From NCBI RefSeq assembly GCF_001613045.1, contig NZ_BDBP01000030.1, positions 1 through 64,000 on the forward strand: a stretch of 64,000 nt of DNA, in the 5' to 3' direction. A program made the translations under genes and the position numbers. Source of the DNA: Nocardia lijiangensis NBRC 108240. GTDB taxonomy: Bacteria; Actinomycetota; Actinomycetes; Mycobacteriales; Mycobacteriaceae. Every line of letters begins with the position of its first letter. Position 1 is the stretch's first letter. Below, in pieces: positions 26,431 through 37,361 of the stretch. The notes under the pieces are model-generated. The model was given only the letters and a program-made list of their open reading frames with translations, was not told where the DNA came from and ran no database searches.

Positions 26431-27825
26431 GTGTCAGTGATCAAAGGCGATCCGGCCGTGGGAAGCCCGGCGTTCGTTCGCGTCGTCGTCGCGGTGATCG
26501 TCGCCATCGCGGCCACCGCGCTCTCGGGCGGCGGCTCGGTAGTCCCGGCCGCGGCAATGCCGCTGCCGCAGCATGATTCGTTCTACGAGCCGCCCGAGGA
26601 CTTCGCGAGCGCCGAGCCGGGGACCGTGCTCCGTTCGCGCGAGGTGCAGCTTGCCGTGCTCACGCTGCTACCTCTGAACGTGCGATCCTGGCAGCTGCTG
26701 TATCGCACGACCGACCTGTTCGACGAACCCGCGGTCGCGGTCACGACCGTGGTGCTGCCCGCGGGCGCCGACCCGAACCGCCCCCGGCCGCTGGTGTCGC
26801 TGCAGTTCTACTACGACAGCGCAAGCCCGTCCTGCGCACCGTCGTATGTGCTGCGGCAGGGTTCCGGGCTGCCCGGCGTCGAGGGCATCCATTCCAACAG
26901 CGAGCTGATCGCGCTGGCCGCGCTGATCAGTCAGGGCTGGGCCGTGTCGATTCCGGACTACGAGGGTCCGCTCGGTCATCTCGCGGTCGCCAAGGAGCCC
27001 GGGTACATGACCCTCGACGGGATCAGGGCCGCACAACGATTCGAGCCGATGGGCTTGGACGGCGCGAATACTCGTGCGGCCCTGTGGGGTTACTCCGGCG
27101 GCGGGATGGCCACCGGGTGGGCCGCCGAGATGCATCCGAGCTACGCGCCGGAGCTGAACATCGAGGGCGCTGCCCTCGGTGCGCCCGTCTCGGACGTCGA
27201 ATCGCTTTTGCACGTCAACGGATCCCTGTTCGCCAGTCTGATCGGCATCGGGATCGCCTCGCTGTCCAACGCCTATCCGACCTTCCGTGAGGTGACCTAC
27301 CGGCACCTCACGCCGGAGGGCAGGGCGCTCATGGACCGCACCAACGCGCAGTGCCTCCCGCGCAACGCGCTCACCCAGATGTTCGTGAACTACCAACGGC
27401 TGCTGACGATTCCGATCGCGGAGTACCTCGCGCTGCCGGAGATCCGCGAGGTCTTCGACGCGACGGTACTCGGCGGCAATACCCCGACCGCGCCGATCCA
27501 CCTGTACCAAGGCGTCTTCGACGAAGCGGTGCCGGTGTGGACGAACGACCGCCTCGCCCAACGGTATTGCGCGGCGGGCGGCTCCGTCGTCTACACACGC
27601 GATCACCTCAGCGAGCACTTGACGCTGCCCTCGCTCGGCATGGCGGACACCTTCGACTGGTTGAAGGGCAGGCTGGCGCCGAATCCGCCGGAACAGGTCG
27701 GCTGCCGGACCGAGAACGTGGTCTCCATGCTCGCCGACGTCGACGCGCTGCTGACCCAGATCGAGATCAATCTGAATGCCGGCTTCGGCGCACTCGGGTT
27801 CCCGATCGGCCCCCGCGAACGCTGA
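26431..27825 (+). CDS. Secreted lipase, LIP family
   Basis: A 464-residue alpha/beta hydrolase. GTG at 26431 is preceded by GGGAGG at 26418-26423. The N-terminus is a signal peptide or anchor: a polar leader then FVRVVVAVIVAIAATALSGG, with probable cleavage after PAAA. The LIP-family core follows: LQFYYDSASPSCAPSYVLRQG, ISQGWAVSIPDYEGPLG, and the nucleophile elbow GYSGGG in ALWGYSGGGMATGW. An Asp (GVFDEAVPVW) and a His (YTRDHLSEHLTL) complete a plausible triad. It probably hydrolyses triacylglycerols or esters outside the cell. Confidence 0.9.
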   Translation: MSVIKGDPAVGSPAFVRVVVAVIVAIAATALSGGGSVVPAAAMPLPQHDSFYEPPEDFASAEPGTVLRSREVQLAVLTLLPLNVRSWQLLYRTTDLFDEPAVAVTTVVLPAGADPNRPRPLVSLQFYYDSASPSCAPSYVLRQGSGLPGVEGIHSNSELIALAALISQGWAVSIPDYEGPLGHLAVAKEPGYMTLDGIRAAQRFEPMGLDGANTRAALWGYSGGGMATGWAAEMHPSYAPELNIEGAALGAPVSDVESLLHVNGSLFASLIGIGIASLSNAYPTFREVTYRHLTPEGRALMDRTNAQCLPRNALTQMFVNYQRLLTIPIAEYLALPEIREVFDATVLGGNTPTAPIHLYQGVFDEAVPVWTNDRLAQRYCAAGGSVVYTRDHLSEHLTLPSLGMADTFDWLKGRLAPNPPEQVGCRTENVVSMLADVDALLTQIEINLNAGFGALGFPIGPRER

Positions 27826-27952
27826 CCGCGCATGCCTGCGACCCTGACCTGAATCGGACCGGTCGCGGATTTTGTCCCGGGAGGTGCGATGAATTCGGCC
27901 GGGCTGGGAAGTCTGCACAGGCGAGGACCCGACCCGACGTCAGGAGATGGCC

Positions 27953-28426
27953 ATGCAGAAGATCGTCACGAACCTCTGGTACGACACCCAGGCCGAGGAA
28001 GCGGCGGAGTTCTACTGTTCGCTCTTCCCGGACTCCAAGATCACCGACATCCAGTACTACGGCGAGGCGGGGCCGCGCGAGGCCGGGCTCGCCATGGTCA
28101 TCGACTTCGAGCTGAACGGCCAGAAGTTCACCGCCATCAACGGCGGCGGCGAGTACCACTACACGCACGCCATGTCGCTGCTGGTCAACTGCGAAAGCCA
28201 GGTGGAGGTCGACCGCTTGTGGCTGGCGCTGCTCGCCGACGGCGGCCAGGAGATCGAGTGCGGCTGGCTCAACGACAAGTACGGCATCCCCTGGCAGATC
28301 TGGCCTGCGCAAGCCAACGAGCTGATGAAGGGCGATCCCGCCGCAGTCGCCCGCGCCACCAAGGCCATGCTCGGCATGAAGAAGATCGACGTGCAGGCCA
28401 TGCGGGACGCTTACGAGGCGGTCTGA
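27953..28426 (+). CDS. VOC-superfamily protein (PhnB / 3-demethylubiquinone methyltransferase-like)
   Basis: A 157-residue protein of the PhnB-like glyoxalase fold: MQKIVTNLWYDTQAEEAAEFYCSLFPDSKI at the start and GWLNDKYGIPWQIWP near residue 105. AGGAG lies directly against an ATG at 27947, so the second ATG at 27953, spaced 6 bases, is preferred. Such proteins are often annotated as methyltransferases but carry no SAM-binding motif; the real activity is unknown. It lies just upstream of the thiC riboswitch without obvious linkage. Confidence 0.85.
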   Translation: MQKIVTNLWYDTQAEEAAEFYCSLFPDSKITDIQYYGEAGPREAGLAMVIDFELNGQKFTAINGGGEYHYTHAMSLLVNCESQVEVDRLWLALLADGGQEIECGWLNDKYGIPWQIWPAQANELMKGDPAAVARATKAMLGMKKIDVQAMRDAYEAV

Positions 28427-28510
28427 CCGCTCACTCACCCCGGTTCGGTCATCGCCGGGCGTGTCCGGATGGCGGGCGGGTATGGTCGGGCGGGAAAATT
28501 CACATCGCCA

Positions 28511-30262
<1,752 letters not shown>

Positions 30263-30275
30263 GGTTCATCGGTTT

Positions 30276-30310
30276 ACGCCCGTCTCGGTCTTTGTGATCG
30301 GGGCGGGCGT
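30276..30310. terminator. Hairpin after thiC
   Basis: A 15-base arm starting ACGCCCG at 30276 pairs, with G-U wobbles, with the arm ending CGGGCGT at 30310, around a 5-base TTTGT loop. It lies 14 bases after the thiC stop and before a convergent TetR gene. Confidence 0.65.
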
Positions 30311-30447
30311 TGCTGTTCATGGGGGTTACCTGGCGCGGCGTGAGCGTGGGTTGGTCCCACACAGCGTTCACACTCCTCACACAGGCGGTGCCGTTGTGCG
30401 GCGTATGCGGGGTGTGTGGGATGGGAACCGCTGACCGGCAACGGGTT

Positions 30448-31002
30448 CTATTGCACGGTGCTGTCGATCAGGCGCCGAGCGGCCTTGTCGGTGCGGCTGG
30501 CGTCCCCGCTGATGATTCGGTCCTGGAGTATCCCCCGCAGTCCCGAAACCAGCAGAGTGGCAACCACTTCCGGCTCGTCTACTTTGATCGAACGCAACCC
30601 GTCGGCCAGTGCTGCAACAAAGGTGCCGATGGCGTCGGTGGCGTACGCCGCGTACGGACCGTCGGAGGCGCACGCCGCACCGAGCACTTGAAGCATCACC
30701 TTGACGCTGGTCGCCCCCGCACCGGTGGTGTTGGCGCACCAGAACTCCCACAGCCGGGCGCGTAGGGCAGGGGCGTCGGCGAGGTCGGCGAATACCGCCC
30801 GGATGTCCGGGCGTTGGGTGGCGAGGGCTTGGACCAGCAGTTCTTCCTTGGTGTCGAAGTAGTAGATGAGCATGCGCGAGCTGGTGCCGAGTTCGGCGGC
30901 GAGTGGGCGCAGCGAGAGTTCGGCGAGGCCGTGGGCGGCGATGTAGTCGACGACGCCGTTGAGGAGTTCGGCGCGTTTGGCGTGGTCGAGTGGGCGGGCC
31001 AT
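30448..31002 (-). CDS. TetR-family regulator next to KasA-like synthase
   Basis: A 184-residue regulator. The ATG at 31002 ([10 protein letters not shown]) is chosen over a longer frame because upstream codons run through a palindrome. The HTH is at about 10-55 ([44 protein letters not shown]). The C-terminal domain is short. It is divergent from the KasA-like gene with a perfect inverted repeat between them, so autorepression and control of that gene are likely. Confidence 0.86.
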   Translation of the reverse strand: MARPLDHAKRAELLNGVVDYIAAHGLAELSLRPLAAELGTSSRMLIYYFDTKEELLVQALATQRPDIRAVFADLADAPALRARLWEFWCANTTGAGATSVKVMLQVLGAACASDGPYAAYATDAIGTFVAALADGLRSIKVDEPEVVATLLVSGLRGILQDRIISGDASRTDKAARRLIDSTVQ

Positions 31003-31010
31003 GGGTTGAC

Positions 31011-31026
31011 TGTAGCGAGTGCTACA
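31011..31026. promoter_or_regulatory. TetR operator candidate TGTAGC-N4-GCTACA
   Basis: TGTAGC and GCTACA form perfect 6-base arms around GAGT. The repeat lies 8 bases before the TetR start and 15 bases before the KasA-like GTG. TTGACT at 31005-31010 could be a -35 element overlapping the operator, which would let the repressor occlude the promoter. Confidence 0.65.
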
Positions 31027-31041
31027 GGTATTCATGACATC

Positions 31042-32286
31042 GTGACTGTAACATTCGCTTCAGAAACTACGGATTCCGTCGTCGTCACCGCCTACGCGGC
31101 CACCACTTCACTCGCCGACGACATGGATACGACCTGGTCGGAGCTGTTGCGAGGGCAAACGGGCATAGGCGTGCTCGACGACGACTTCGTCGCCGAGTTC
31201 GACCTGCCGGTGCGCATCGGCGGCAAGCTGAAGGCGCATCCGGCCGCGCAGCTGAGCAGGGTCGAACAGCGCAGGCACTCCTACGTCGAGCAGCTGGCGC
31301 TGGTCCTCGGCAGGCGGGTCTGGCAGGCGGCGGGTGCGCCCGAGGTCGAGGGCGAGCGGCTGGCGGTGGCGATCGGCACCGGCCTCGGCGGTGGCGACGC
31401 GCTGATCGACGCGGTCGATGCCATGCGCGCAGGCGGCTACCGGAAGGTCTCGCCCATGTCGGTGCCGATGGTGATGCCGAACGGTCCCGCCGCGACGGTC
31501 GGGCTCGAAATCGGTGCCAAGGCAGGTGTTTTCGCACCAGTCTCGGCGTGCTCGTCGGGTTCGGAGGCGATCGCGCACGCGTGGCGGCTGATCCGCTCCG
31601 GCGAGGCCGACGTGGTGGTCACCGGCGGGGTCGAGGGGCACATTCACGCGGTGCCGATCGCGAGCTTCGCCATGATGCGCGCCATGAGCACCCGCAACGA
31701 GGAGCCCGAACGCGCCTCGCGCCCCTTCGACCGGGATCGCGACGGCTTCGTCTTCGGCGAAGCGGGCGCGCTCATGGTGCTCGAATCCGAGCGGCACGCC
31801 AGGGCGCGCGGGGCCGAGATCCACGCCCGCGTGCTCGGCGCGGGCATCACCTCCGACGCGTTCCACATCGTCGCCTCCGACCCGGAGGGCGTCGGCGCGG
31901 CGCGCGCCATGCGCAAGGCCATCGAGACCGCCGGTCTCTCGGTCTCCGATATCGCCCACGTCAACGCGCACGCCACCTCGACACCGATCGGCGACGCGTC
32001 GGAGGCGAACGCCATCGCCGCCGTCACCCCGCACGCCTCGGTCTACGCGCCGAAATCCGCGCTCGGGCACTCCATCGGCGCGGTCGGCGCGCTCGAATCC
32101 ATCCTGACGGTGCTCACCCTGCGCGACCAGATCGTCCCGCCCACGCTCAACCTCGACAACCAGGCCCCCGATATCGACCTCGACATCGTCGCGGACGCGC
32201 CCCGGCAGCAGCGAATCGACTACGCGATGAACAACTCCTTCGGCTTCGGCGGCCACAACGTCGCACTGACCTTCGGCCGCGCCTGA
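31042..32286 (+). CDS. KasA-like beta-ketoacyl-ACP synthase (stand-alone)
   Basis: A 414-residue condensing enzyme very similar to mycobacterial KasA/KasB. GTG at 31042 gives the KasA length and aligns [12 protein letters not shown] with its N-terminus. The catalytic triad is present: Cys170 in [14 protein letters not shown], His310 in [11 protein letters not shown] and His343 in [10 protein letters not shown], plus Lys338. The His loop reads NAHAT where KasA has NAHGT, a Gly to Ala change beside the active site. It elongates acyl-ACP with malonyl-ACP. It is not beside fabD or acpM but opposite a TetR gene, with a thioesterase gene downstream, so it may serve a specialised lipid. Confidence 0.9.
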   Translation: MTVTFASETTDSVVVTAYAATTSLADDMDTTWSELLRGQTGIGVLDDDFVAEFDLPVRIGGKLKAHPAAQLSRVEQRRHSYVEQLALVLGRRVWQAAGAPEVEGERLAVAIGTGLGGGDALIDAVDAMRAGGYRKVSPMSVPMVMPNGPAATVGLEIGAKAGVFAPVSACSSGSEAIAHAWRLIRSGEADVVVTGGVEGHIHAVPIASFAMMRAMSTRNEEPERASRPFDRDRDGFVFGEAGALMVLESERHARARGAEIHARVLGAGITSDAFHIVASDPEGVGAARAMRKAIETAGLSVSDIAHVNAHATSTPIGDASEANAIAAVTPHASVYAPKSALGHSIGAVGALESILTVLTLRDQIVPPTLNLDNQAPDIDLDIVADAPRQQRIDYAMNNSFGFGGHNVALTFGRA

Positions 32287-32411
32287 ACCCCGGCCGCGGC
32301 ACCGCGCGCTGTCCGGCCGGTTCGGCCGCTCGGCGGGCGTGGCAGAATCGTTAACCGAACGAACTATTGCCACGACCGGCAGCGGCGCCGGCCCGAGGGA
32401 CGGACGATGAC

Positions 32412-33206
32412 ATGAGCGATGCCTTCTACCTCCCGGATCCGGAAGACCCGAAGCGTTTCGTCTCCACCGAACTCACGCGCGGACCGTGGTCGCCCGATGC
32501 TCAGCACGCGGGGCCACCGTCGGCGCTGCTCGGGCACGTCATCGAGCGGTGCGAACCACGCGAGGGATTCCAGGTCGGACGCGTCGCGGTGGAGATCCTA
32601 GGACCCGTCCCGCTGGAACCGCTGTTCGCCGAGGCCCGTGTCACCCGGCCGGGGCGCAGTGTGGAGCTGCTGGAGGCGACGCTGTCCACCGAGCGCGGTC
32701 CGGTGATGAAGGCCAATGCGTGGCGGTTCAAGCTGGCCGAACCCGAACTCCGGCTGCCCCAGGAAATCCAGCCGACAGGAGCGCGGCCCGGCCCCGAGCA
32801 CGCGCCCGCCCCCGCCCCGTTCCCCGCGGCGCACGAGGTCGGCTTCCACACCGCGATCGAATACCGTTTCGTCACAGGCGCTTTCGGCGAACCAGGCCCG
32901 GCGATCTGCTGGATCAGGCTGAAGTATCCGATCGTCGCGGGGACCTCCCCGAGCCCGCTGGAGCGCACCCTTGCGGCCGCCGATTCGGGCAACGGCGTGA
33001 GCGCGGTGCTCGACTGGTCGCGCTACCTGTTCATCAACACCGATCTCACCGTCACCCTGCACCGGCAGCCGGTGGGCGAATGGGTCTGCCTCGACGCGGT
33101 CACCTACCCGCAGCCGCACGGCATCGGCCTGGCCGAATCGGCGCTGTTCGACGAGAAGGGCCCGCTCGGCCGCAGCACCCAGACGCTCTATCTCGGCATC
33201 CGCTGA
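32412..33206 (+). CDS. TesB-like acyl-CoA thioesterase family protein
   Basis: A 264-residue double-hotdog protein of the TesB-like thioesterase group: RGPWSPDAQHAGPPSALLGHVIE near residues 20-42, VEILGPVPLEPLFAEARVTRPGRSVELLEATL, and the C-terminal hotdog SRYLFINTDLTVTLHRQPVGEW with LDAVTYPQPHGIGLAES. The start is the first in-frame ATG, with GAGGGACGG about 8 bases upstream. It would hydrolyse an acyl-CoA. It lies 125 bases downstream of the KasA-like gene, possibly in the same unit, and its end nearly touches a convergent VOC gene. Confidence 0.8.
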   Translation: MSDAFYLPDPEDPKRFVSTELTRGPWSPDAQHAGPPSALLGHVIERCEPREGFQVGRVAVEILGPVPLEPLFAEARVTRPGRSVELLEATLSTERGPVMKANAWRFKLAEPELRLPQEIQPTGARPGPEHAPAPAPFPAAHEVGFHTAIEYRFVTGAFGEPGPAICWIRLKYPIVAGTSPSPLERTLAAADSGNGVSAVLDWSRYLFINTDLTVTLHRQPVGEWVCLDAVTYPQPHGIGLAESALFDEKGPLGRSTQTLYLGIR

Positions 33207-33207
33207 G

Positions 33208-33615
33208 CTACGGCCTGGTGGAGATCTGCTGGATCGCCCAGCCGTTGCCGTCGGGGTCGGAGAAGAACACGAACCCGACGTTGTCGAGCGGATCCGGCAT
33301 CTTCGTCGGGCTCTCGCCGAGCACCTGGATCTCGCCGACCTGCACACCGCGCTCGAGCAGTTCGGCGCGCGCCTTGTGCAGGTCGGGGACCACCAACTGG
33401 AGGCCTTGCAACGAACCGGGCGTCATCGAGGGCACCGCACCCTTGCCGATCACGATCGAGCACCCGGAGCCGGGCGGAGTCAGCTGCACGATGCGGACGT
33501 CGTCGCCGATCGCGGTGTCGTGATCGACCGCGAAACCGAGTTGTCGCGAGTAGAAGTCCTTGGCGCGGTCGATGTCCGACACCGGAACAATGACCACCTC
33601 GAGCGTCCAATTCAT
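33208..33615 (-). CDS. VOC-family (glyoxalase-like) protein
   Basis: A 135-residue protein with one pair of beta-alpha-beta-beta-beta modules: VVIVPVSDIDRAKDFYSRQLGF at the start and FFSDPDGNGWAIQQI at the end, both typical of glyoxalase/bleomycin-resistance proteins. The start ATG at 33615 has AAGGGG upstream; a longer frame is not credible. The substrate is unknown. It is convergent with the thioesterase gene and divergent, across 160 bases, from the phosphotransferase gene. Confidence 0.87.
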   Translation of the reverse strand: MNWTLEVVIVPVSDIDRAKDFYSRQLGFAVDHDTAIGDDVRIVQLTPPGSGCSIVIGKGAVPSMTPGSLQGLQLVVPDLHKARAELLERGVQVGEIQVLGESPTKMPDPLDNVGFVFFSDPDGNGWAIQQISTRP

Positions 33616-33779
33616 GGCGAACCCCTTCGCGTCAGACGGATGGTTCGTTCCTACCATCTCCGGCCGGACTCCGAACCGCATTCGGGCACGCCTCAGCCGC
33701 GGCGACCAGTAGTCCGCCGAGTCTCGAGCGGGCCAATAAGCAATGGATGGCCCCACCATGATGTGGCAGTATCGCCCGG

Positions 33780-34727
33780 ATGCCAGGAGGGATGACGACC
33801 GACCAGCTTGCCGCCCGTACGTCACGGGCCCTCGACGCGGCCGTCACCGCCGGTCGCGATCTGGGGCTCACGGTGACCGACGCGGCGGTGCTCCACGACG
33901 TGTTCTCGGTTGTCGTGCACCTCGCTCCGTCGCCGGTGGTGGTGCGGGTGCCCACCGTTGTGCCGTCCTATCTCGACCCCGACGCCCAGGCGACACGACA
34001 GCGAGCGGAGCTCGATGTGGTGACCTGGCTCGCGGAACAGGGCACCCCGGTGATTCCGCCGAGTCCGCTCGTGCCACGAGAACCCGTGCGGCGCAACGGT
34101 TTCTCGATGACGTTCTGGCAGCTAGTCGAGCAGGACAGCAGCGTCGAGCCCGACTACGTGCACAACTGCCGCCTGGTCGCCGACCTGCACGCCGCGCTGC
34201 GCGACTACCCGGGCGAGCTGCCCTTCCTGTCGGCGGCCGAACCGAGAATGGTCGAAGAAGGCTTCGCCGCCCTCGAAGAGCGCCCCGACCTCATCACCCC
34301 GGCGGATCTCGACCGCGCGCGGCGGGAATGGGAGGTCTTGGCCCCCATCGTCCGCTCACGCGCAGCGTTCGAGGCGGCGTTCCCCGGCATCGATCTCCAG
34401 CCGATCCACGGGGATGCCCCCGCGGTCAATATCGTCGATACGCCGGGCGGCGCGCTGTACTCCGACTTCGAGTTGGTCACGCTCGGCCCGGTCGAATGGG
34501 ATGTCGCGTTCTTCGGGCCCGAGTGCGCGGCCGCGTACAACGCCGCCGCGCAGCGACGAGGCCGCCGTCGGCTGGACGAGCGTGTGCTGCGCTTCGTCGA
34601 CGCGGTGGGCATGTCCCGGACGGTGGCGTGCCTCGCGCTCGTGCCGCAGTTGCCCATGCTCGAGGAGGCGTTGCAACCGTCGATCGAGCAATGGCGAGCG
34701 ACGCCGCCATTGACGTCCCTGCACTGA
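33780..34727 (+). CDS. APH-family phosphotransferase
   Basis: A 315-residue kinase-fold protein of the aminoglycoside phosphotransferase/choline kinase group. The Brenner motif reads IHGDAPAVNIV, with the catalytic Asp and metal-binding Asn, and the second metal Asp is in YSDFELVT. VVVRVPT near residue 55 lies in the N-lobe beta strands. The substrate could be an antibiotic, sugar or choline-like alcohol and cannot be told from the sequence. ATGs at 33780 and 33792 are both possible; AGGAGG lies too close to the second to decide. Confidence 0.75.
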   Translation: MPGGMTTDQLAARTSRALDAAVTAGRDLGLTVTDAAVLHDVFSVVVHLAPSPVVVRVPTVVPSYLDPDAQATRQRAELDVVTWLAEQGTPVIPPSPLVPREPVRRNGFSMTFWQLVEQDSSVEPDYVHNCRLVADLHAALRDYPGELPFLSAAEPRMVEEGFAALEERPDLITPADLDRARREWEVLAPIVRSRAAFEAAFPGIDLQPIHGDAPAVNIVDTPGGALYSDFELVTLGPVEWDVAFFGPECAAAYNAAAQRRGRRRLDERVLRFVDAVGMSRTVACLALVPQLPMLEEALQPSIEQWRATPPLTSLH

Positions 34728-34754
34728 GCAGGAATTGCTCGCAGGCGGGTCGCA

Positions 34755-35402
34755 CTACCCGCGCGGTTGCCAGCGCCAGGCGAATTCACCTGACTCAGGC
34801 GGCGGGCCGGGCAGGTCGCCGTCTGCCGCGAGACCCGCGACGAGCAGCGCCAGCGTCCGCCTGCGCAGCTGAGCGGTGCGCTGCGGGTCCGGCATGGCGA
34901 TGGCGGCGCATGCTTCCAGGATCAGCCCGAGATCCTGCGAATTCACCTCCGGCCGTAGCCGTCCCGAGGCGTGTGCGCGGCGGATCAGTTCGGCGTTGAC
35001 CTCGCCCGCGTGCAGCACATCGGGCCACATCGCGTCGTCGGGCGTGAAAGTGCCCGCCAAGTGCACGGTGAGCGAGTGCACGTCGGCGTCGACCACCCGC
35101 TCCAGGAAGCCGACCAACCCGCGCCAGCCGTCCGAATCCTCCAGTGCCGCATCCGCTTCCGCGTTGTAGCGGCGCAGCCCTTCGTGACAGAGGGTGCGCA
35201 GCAGCACCTCCTTGCTCGGATAGCGGCGATACAACGCGCTGATGCCGACGCCCGCCCGCTCCGCGACGGCCGCGATGGGGGCACTGGCGTCGGCGAGGAA
35301 CACGGCCCGCGCCGCGTCCAGGATCAGGCCGTCGTTGCGGGCCGCCTGCGCCTTGCGGCCGGGCAGGCCCTTGCGAGCTGGGGCTTCTGGGGTCTTCGGC
35401 AT
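34755..35402 (-). CDS. TetR-family regulator of the epoxide hydrolase
   Basis: A 215-residue regulator with a basic leader, an HTH at about residues 25-70 (LILDAARAVFLADASAPIAAVAERAGVGISALYRRYPSKEVLL) and a TetR C-terminal domain. It is divergent from the epoxide hydrolase gene. The 58-base palindrome in between starts 17 bases before this gene and ends 15 bases before the other, which strongly suggests that it binds there and represses both. Confidence 0.88.
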   Translation of the reverse strand: MPKTPEAPARKGLPGRKAQAARNDGLILDAARAVFLADASAPIAAVAERAGVGISALYRRYPSKEVLLRTLCHEGLRRYNAEADAALEDSDGWRGLVGFLERVVDADVHSLTVHLAGTFTPDDAMWPDVLHAGEVNAELIRRAHASGRLRPEVNSQDLGLILEACAAIAMPDPQRTAQLRRRTLALLVAGLAADGDLPGPPPESGEFAWRWQPRG

Positions 35403-35418
35403 GACTTCAGCTTAACAC

Positions 35419-35476
35419 TTGAAACGGAATGATCCGTTCTGTTACGGTTTGAACAGAACGAAGCATTCCGTTTCAA
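35419..35476. promoter_or_regulatory. Nested palindromic operator between TetR and epoxide hydrolase
   Basis: Outer arms TTGAAACGGAATG (35419-35431) and CATTCCGTTTCAA (35464-35476) pair perfectly. Inside them GTTCTGTT (35436-35443) and AACAGAAC (35452-35459) also pair perfectly, with 4-base gaps between arms and an 8-base centre. The left half also contains ACGGA-ATGA-TCCGT. The layout fits two adjacent repressor sites in mirror orientation covering both divergent promoters. Confidence 0.85.
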
Positions 35477-35491
35477 AACGAGGAGCACCCG

Positions 35492-36577
35492 ATGCCCGCC
35501 ATCACCCCCTTCCGCATCGACATCCCGCAGGCCGAGCTCGACGACCTCCAGGCGAGGCTGGCCCGCACCCGGTGGGCCGATCAGATCCCCGGCTCCGGCG
35601 ACACCTACGGCGTGAGCGTCGATCGGGTGCGTCACCTGGTCGACTACTGGCGCACCGGCTTCGACTGGCGCGCGGTGGAGTCGAAGCTCAACGCCCACCC
35701 CCAGTTCACGACCGAGATCGACGGTCAGACCGTGCACTTCCTGCACGTGAAATCGCTGCGGGACAACGCCTTTCCGCTGATCCTCAGCCACGGCTGGCCC
35801 GGCACCTTCGTCGAATTCCTCGACATCATCGCCCCGCTCTCCGCAGCCGGATTCGACCTGGTGATCCCGTCCGTGCCCGGATACGGATTCTCCGGTCCGA
35901 CAAGGGAATCCGGTTGGGGCAACACCCGCATCGCCAAGGCGTGGGCGGAGCTGATGAACAGGCTCGGCTACGCCCGCTACGGCGCGGTCGGCAACGACGG
36001 CGGTGCGCAGATCTCCGCCGAGATCGGCCGGGTCGATCCCGAACACGTTGCGGGCGTGCATGTCTCGCAGGTGTACTCGTTCCCGTCCGGCGATCCGGCC
36101 GAGCTGACCGATCTCACCGAGGACGAGCAGCAGTCGCTGGCGACGCTGGAGTGGTTCGCGCAGAACAAGATGAGCTTCAACATCCTGCAGGCACAGCAGC
36201 CGCAGACCTTGGCGCACGCGATCACGGATTCGCCGACCGGGCTCGTCGGGTGGAACGCCCAGCTGCTCGGCCCCGAGCTGGACGACGAATTCGTGCTGAC
36301 CAATATCGCGATCCACTGGTTCACCGCCACCGCGGGCTCGGCGATCCGGCAGTACTTCGAGAACGCCAAGGCGCAGCAACCGTCCGAGCCGACCACGGTG
36401 CCGTTGGCGCTCTGCGGCTCGACCGGCGATTTCCACGGCATCCGGCGCTTCGCCGAGCGCGACCACAAGGCCATCGTGTCCTGGAGGACGAACGACGTGC
36501 CGACCCACTACCTGCACCACTCGGCGCCCGAGCTCATCGCGGGCGAGATCACCGAGTTCTTCGCGACGTACCGGTAA
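35492..36577 (+). CDS. Epoxide hydrolase (EHN-type alpha/beta hydrolase)
   Basis: A 361-residue enzyme. Residues 1-110 form the epoxide-hydrolase N-terminal (EHN) domain beginning TPFRIDIPQAELDDLQARL. The oxyanion loop is HGWPG at 100-104, the nucleophile Asp169 sits in VGNDGGA, and a His near 343 in HYLHHSAPE is the likely base. It opens an epoxide by an ester intermediate to give a diol. The expression signal is the palindrome just upstream. A hairpin follows the stop. Confidence 0.92.
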   Translation: MPAITPFRIDIPQAELDDLQARLARTRWADQIPGSGDTYGVSVDRVRHLVDYWRTGFDWRAVESKLNAHPQFTTEIDGQTVHFLHVKSLRDNAFPLILSHGWPGTFVEFLDIIAPLSAAGFDLVIPSVPGYGFSGPTRESGWGNTRIAKAWAELMNRLGYARYGAVGNDGGAQISAEIGRVDPEHVAGVHVSQVYSFPSGDPAELTDLTEDEQQSLATLEWFAQNKMSFNILQAQQPQTLAHAITDSPTGLVGWNAQLLGPELDDEFVLTNIAIHWFTATAGSAIRQYFENAKAQQPSEPTTVPLALCGSTGDFHGIRRFAERDHKAIVSWRTNDVPTHYLHHSAPELIAGEITEFFATYR

Positions 36578-36587
36578 CGCGCACCCG

Positions 36588-36626
36588 GCCTCGGCGCACC
36601 TCCGTCCCCCGGGGGTGCGCCGAGGC
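36588..36626. terminator. Hairpin after epoxide hydrolase
   Basis: GCCTCGGCGCACC (36588-36600) pairs perfectly with GGTGCGCCGAGGC (36614-36626) around a 13-base loop, 11 bases after the stop codon. The next gene, on the same strand, starts 112 bases later and so probably has its own promoter. Confidence 0.75.
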
Positions 36627-36737
36627 ACGTGGACGTTCGCTTATGCCATCGAGAGTCACGGCCATGGTTCGTCTCGCCTCGCGTTGATGTACTGGATTCA
36701 CCAACGACACACCAGCTTTCACCGCAAGGAGAACACC

Positions 36738-37361
36738 ATGAAAATCGCAGTCTTCGGAGCCACCGGAACCGTCGGCCGACTGGTCGTCGAGCAGGCGCTC
36801 GAGCAGGGCCACGAGGTCACCGCCTTCACCCGCAACGCCGCGGGCATCACCCAGCGGCACGAGCGGCTGCGGGTGGTGGAGGGCGACGTCTTCGACACCC
36901 ACCAGGCCGAGCGGGCGGTCGCGGGCCAGGACGCGGTGGTGATCGCGCTCGGCGACGGCCGCAAGGGCCTGGTCCGCTTCGGCGGCACCAAGTCGGTCGT
37001 GGAGGCGATGCACCGCACCGGGGTGAAGCGGCTGATCTGCCAGAGCACGCTCGGCGTCGGCGACAGCCGCGACAACCTCAACTTCCTGTGGAAGCACCTG
37101 CTGTTCGGCATCCTGCTGCGCCGCGCCTACAACGACCACGTCGCGCAGGAGGAGTACGTGCGGGCCAGCAACTTGGAGTGGACCATCGTGCGCCCCAGCG
37201 CGTTCACCGACGGGCCTCGCACCGGCAGCTACCGGCGCGACTTCCCCGGCTCCGAGCGCGGGCTCACGCTGAAGATCGCGCGCGCCGACATCGCCGACTT
37301 CCTGCTCGAACAGCTCACCGACTCGACCTACCTGCACCGGACGCCGGGCATCTCGCACTGA
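36738..37361 (+). CDS. NAD(P)-binding NmrA/SDR-a5-like protein
   Basis: A 207-residue atypical short-chain dehydrogenase. The nucleotide-binding motif GATGTVGRL is at residues 7-15, followed by ALEQGHEVTAFTRN and later WTIVRPSAFTDG. The usual catalytic Tyr-x3-Lys is not evident, so it may sense NAD(P)H or act as a reductase with an altered site. AAGGAGAA lies 5 bases before the ATG. It stands alone between two hairpin regions and faces the convergent COG0523 gene. Confidence 0.85.
   Translation: MKIAVFGATGTVGRLVVEQALEQGHEVTAFTRNAAGITQRHERLRVVEGDVFDTHQAERAVAGQDAVVIALGDGRKGLVRFGGTKSVVEAMHRTGVKRLICQSTLGVGDSRDNLNFLWKHLLFGILLRRAYNDHVAQEEYVRASNLEWTIVRPSAFTDGPRTGSYRRDFPGSERGLTLKIARADIADFLLEQLTDSTYLHRTPGISH

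Noticed and set aside
30814..31041. Longer start for the KasA-like gene
   Set aside because: The extension overlaps the divergent TetR gene and its operator, and KasA homologues begin at the GTG at 31042.
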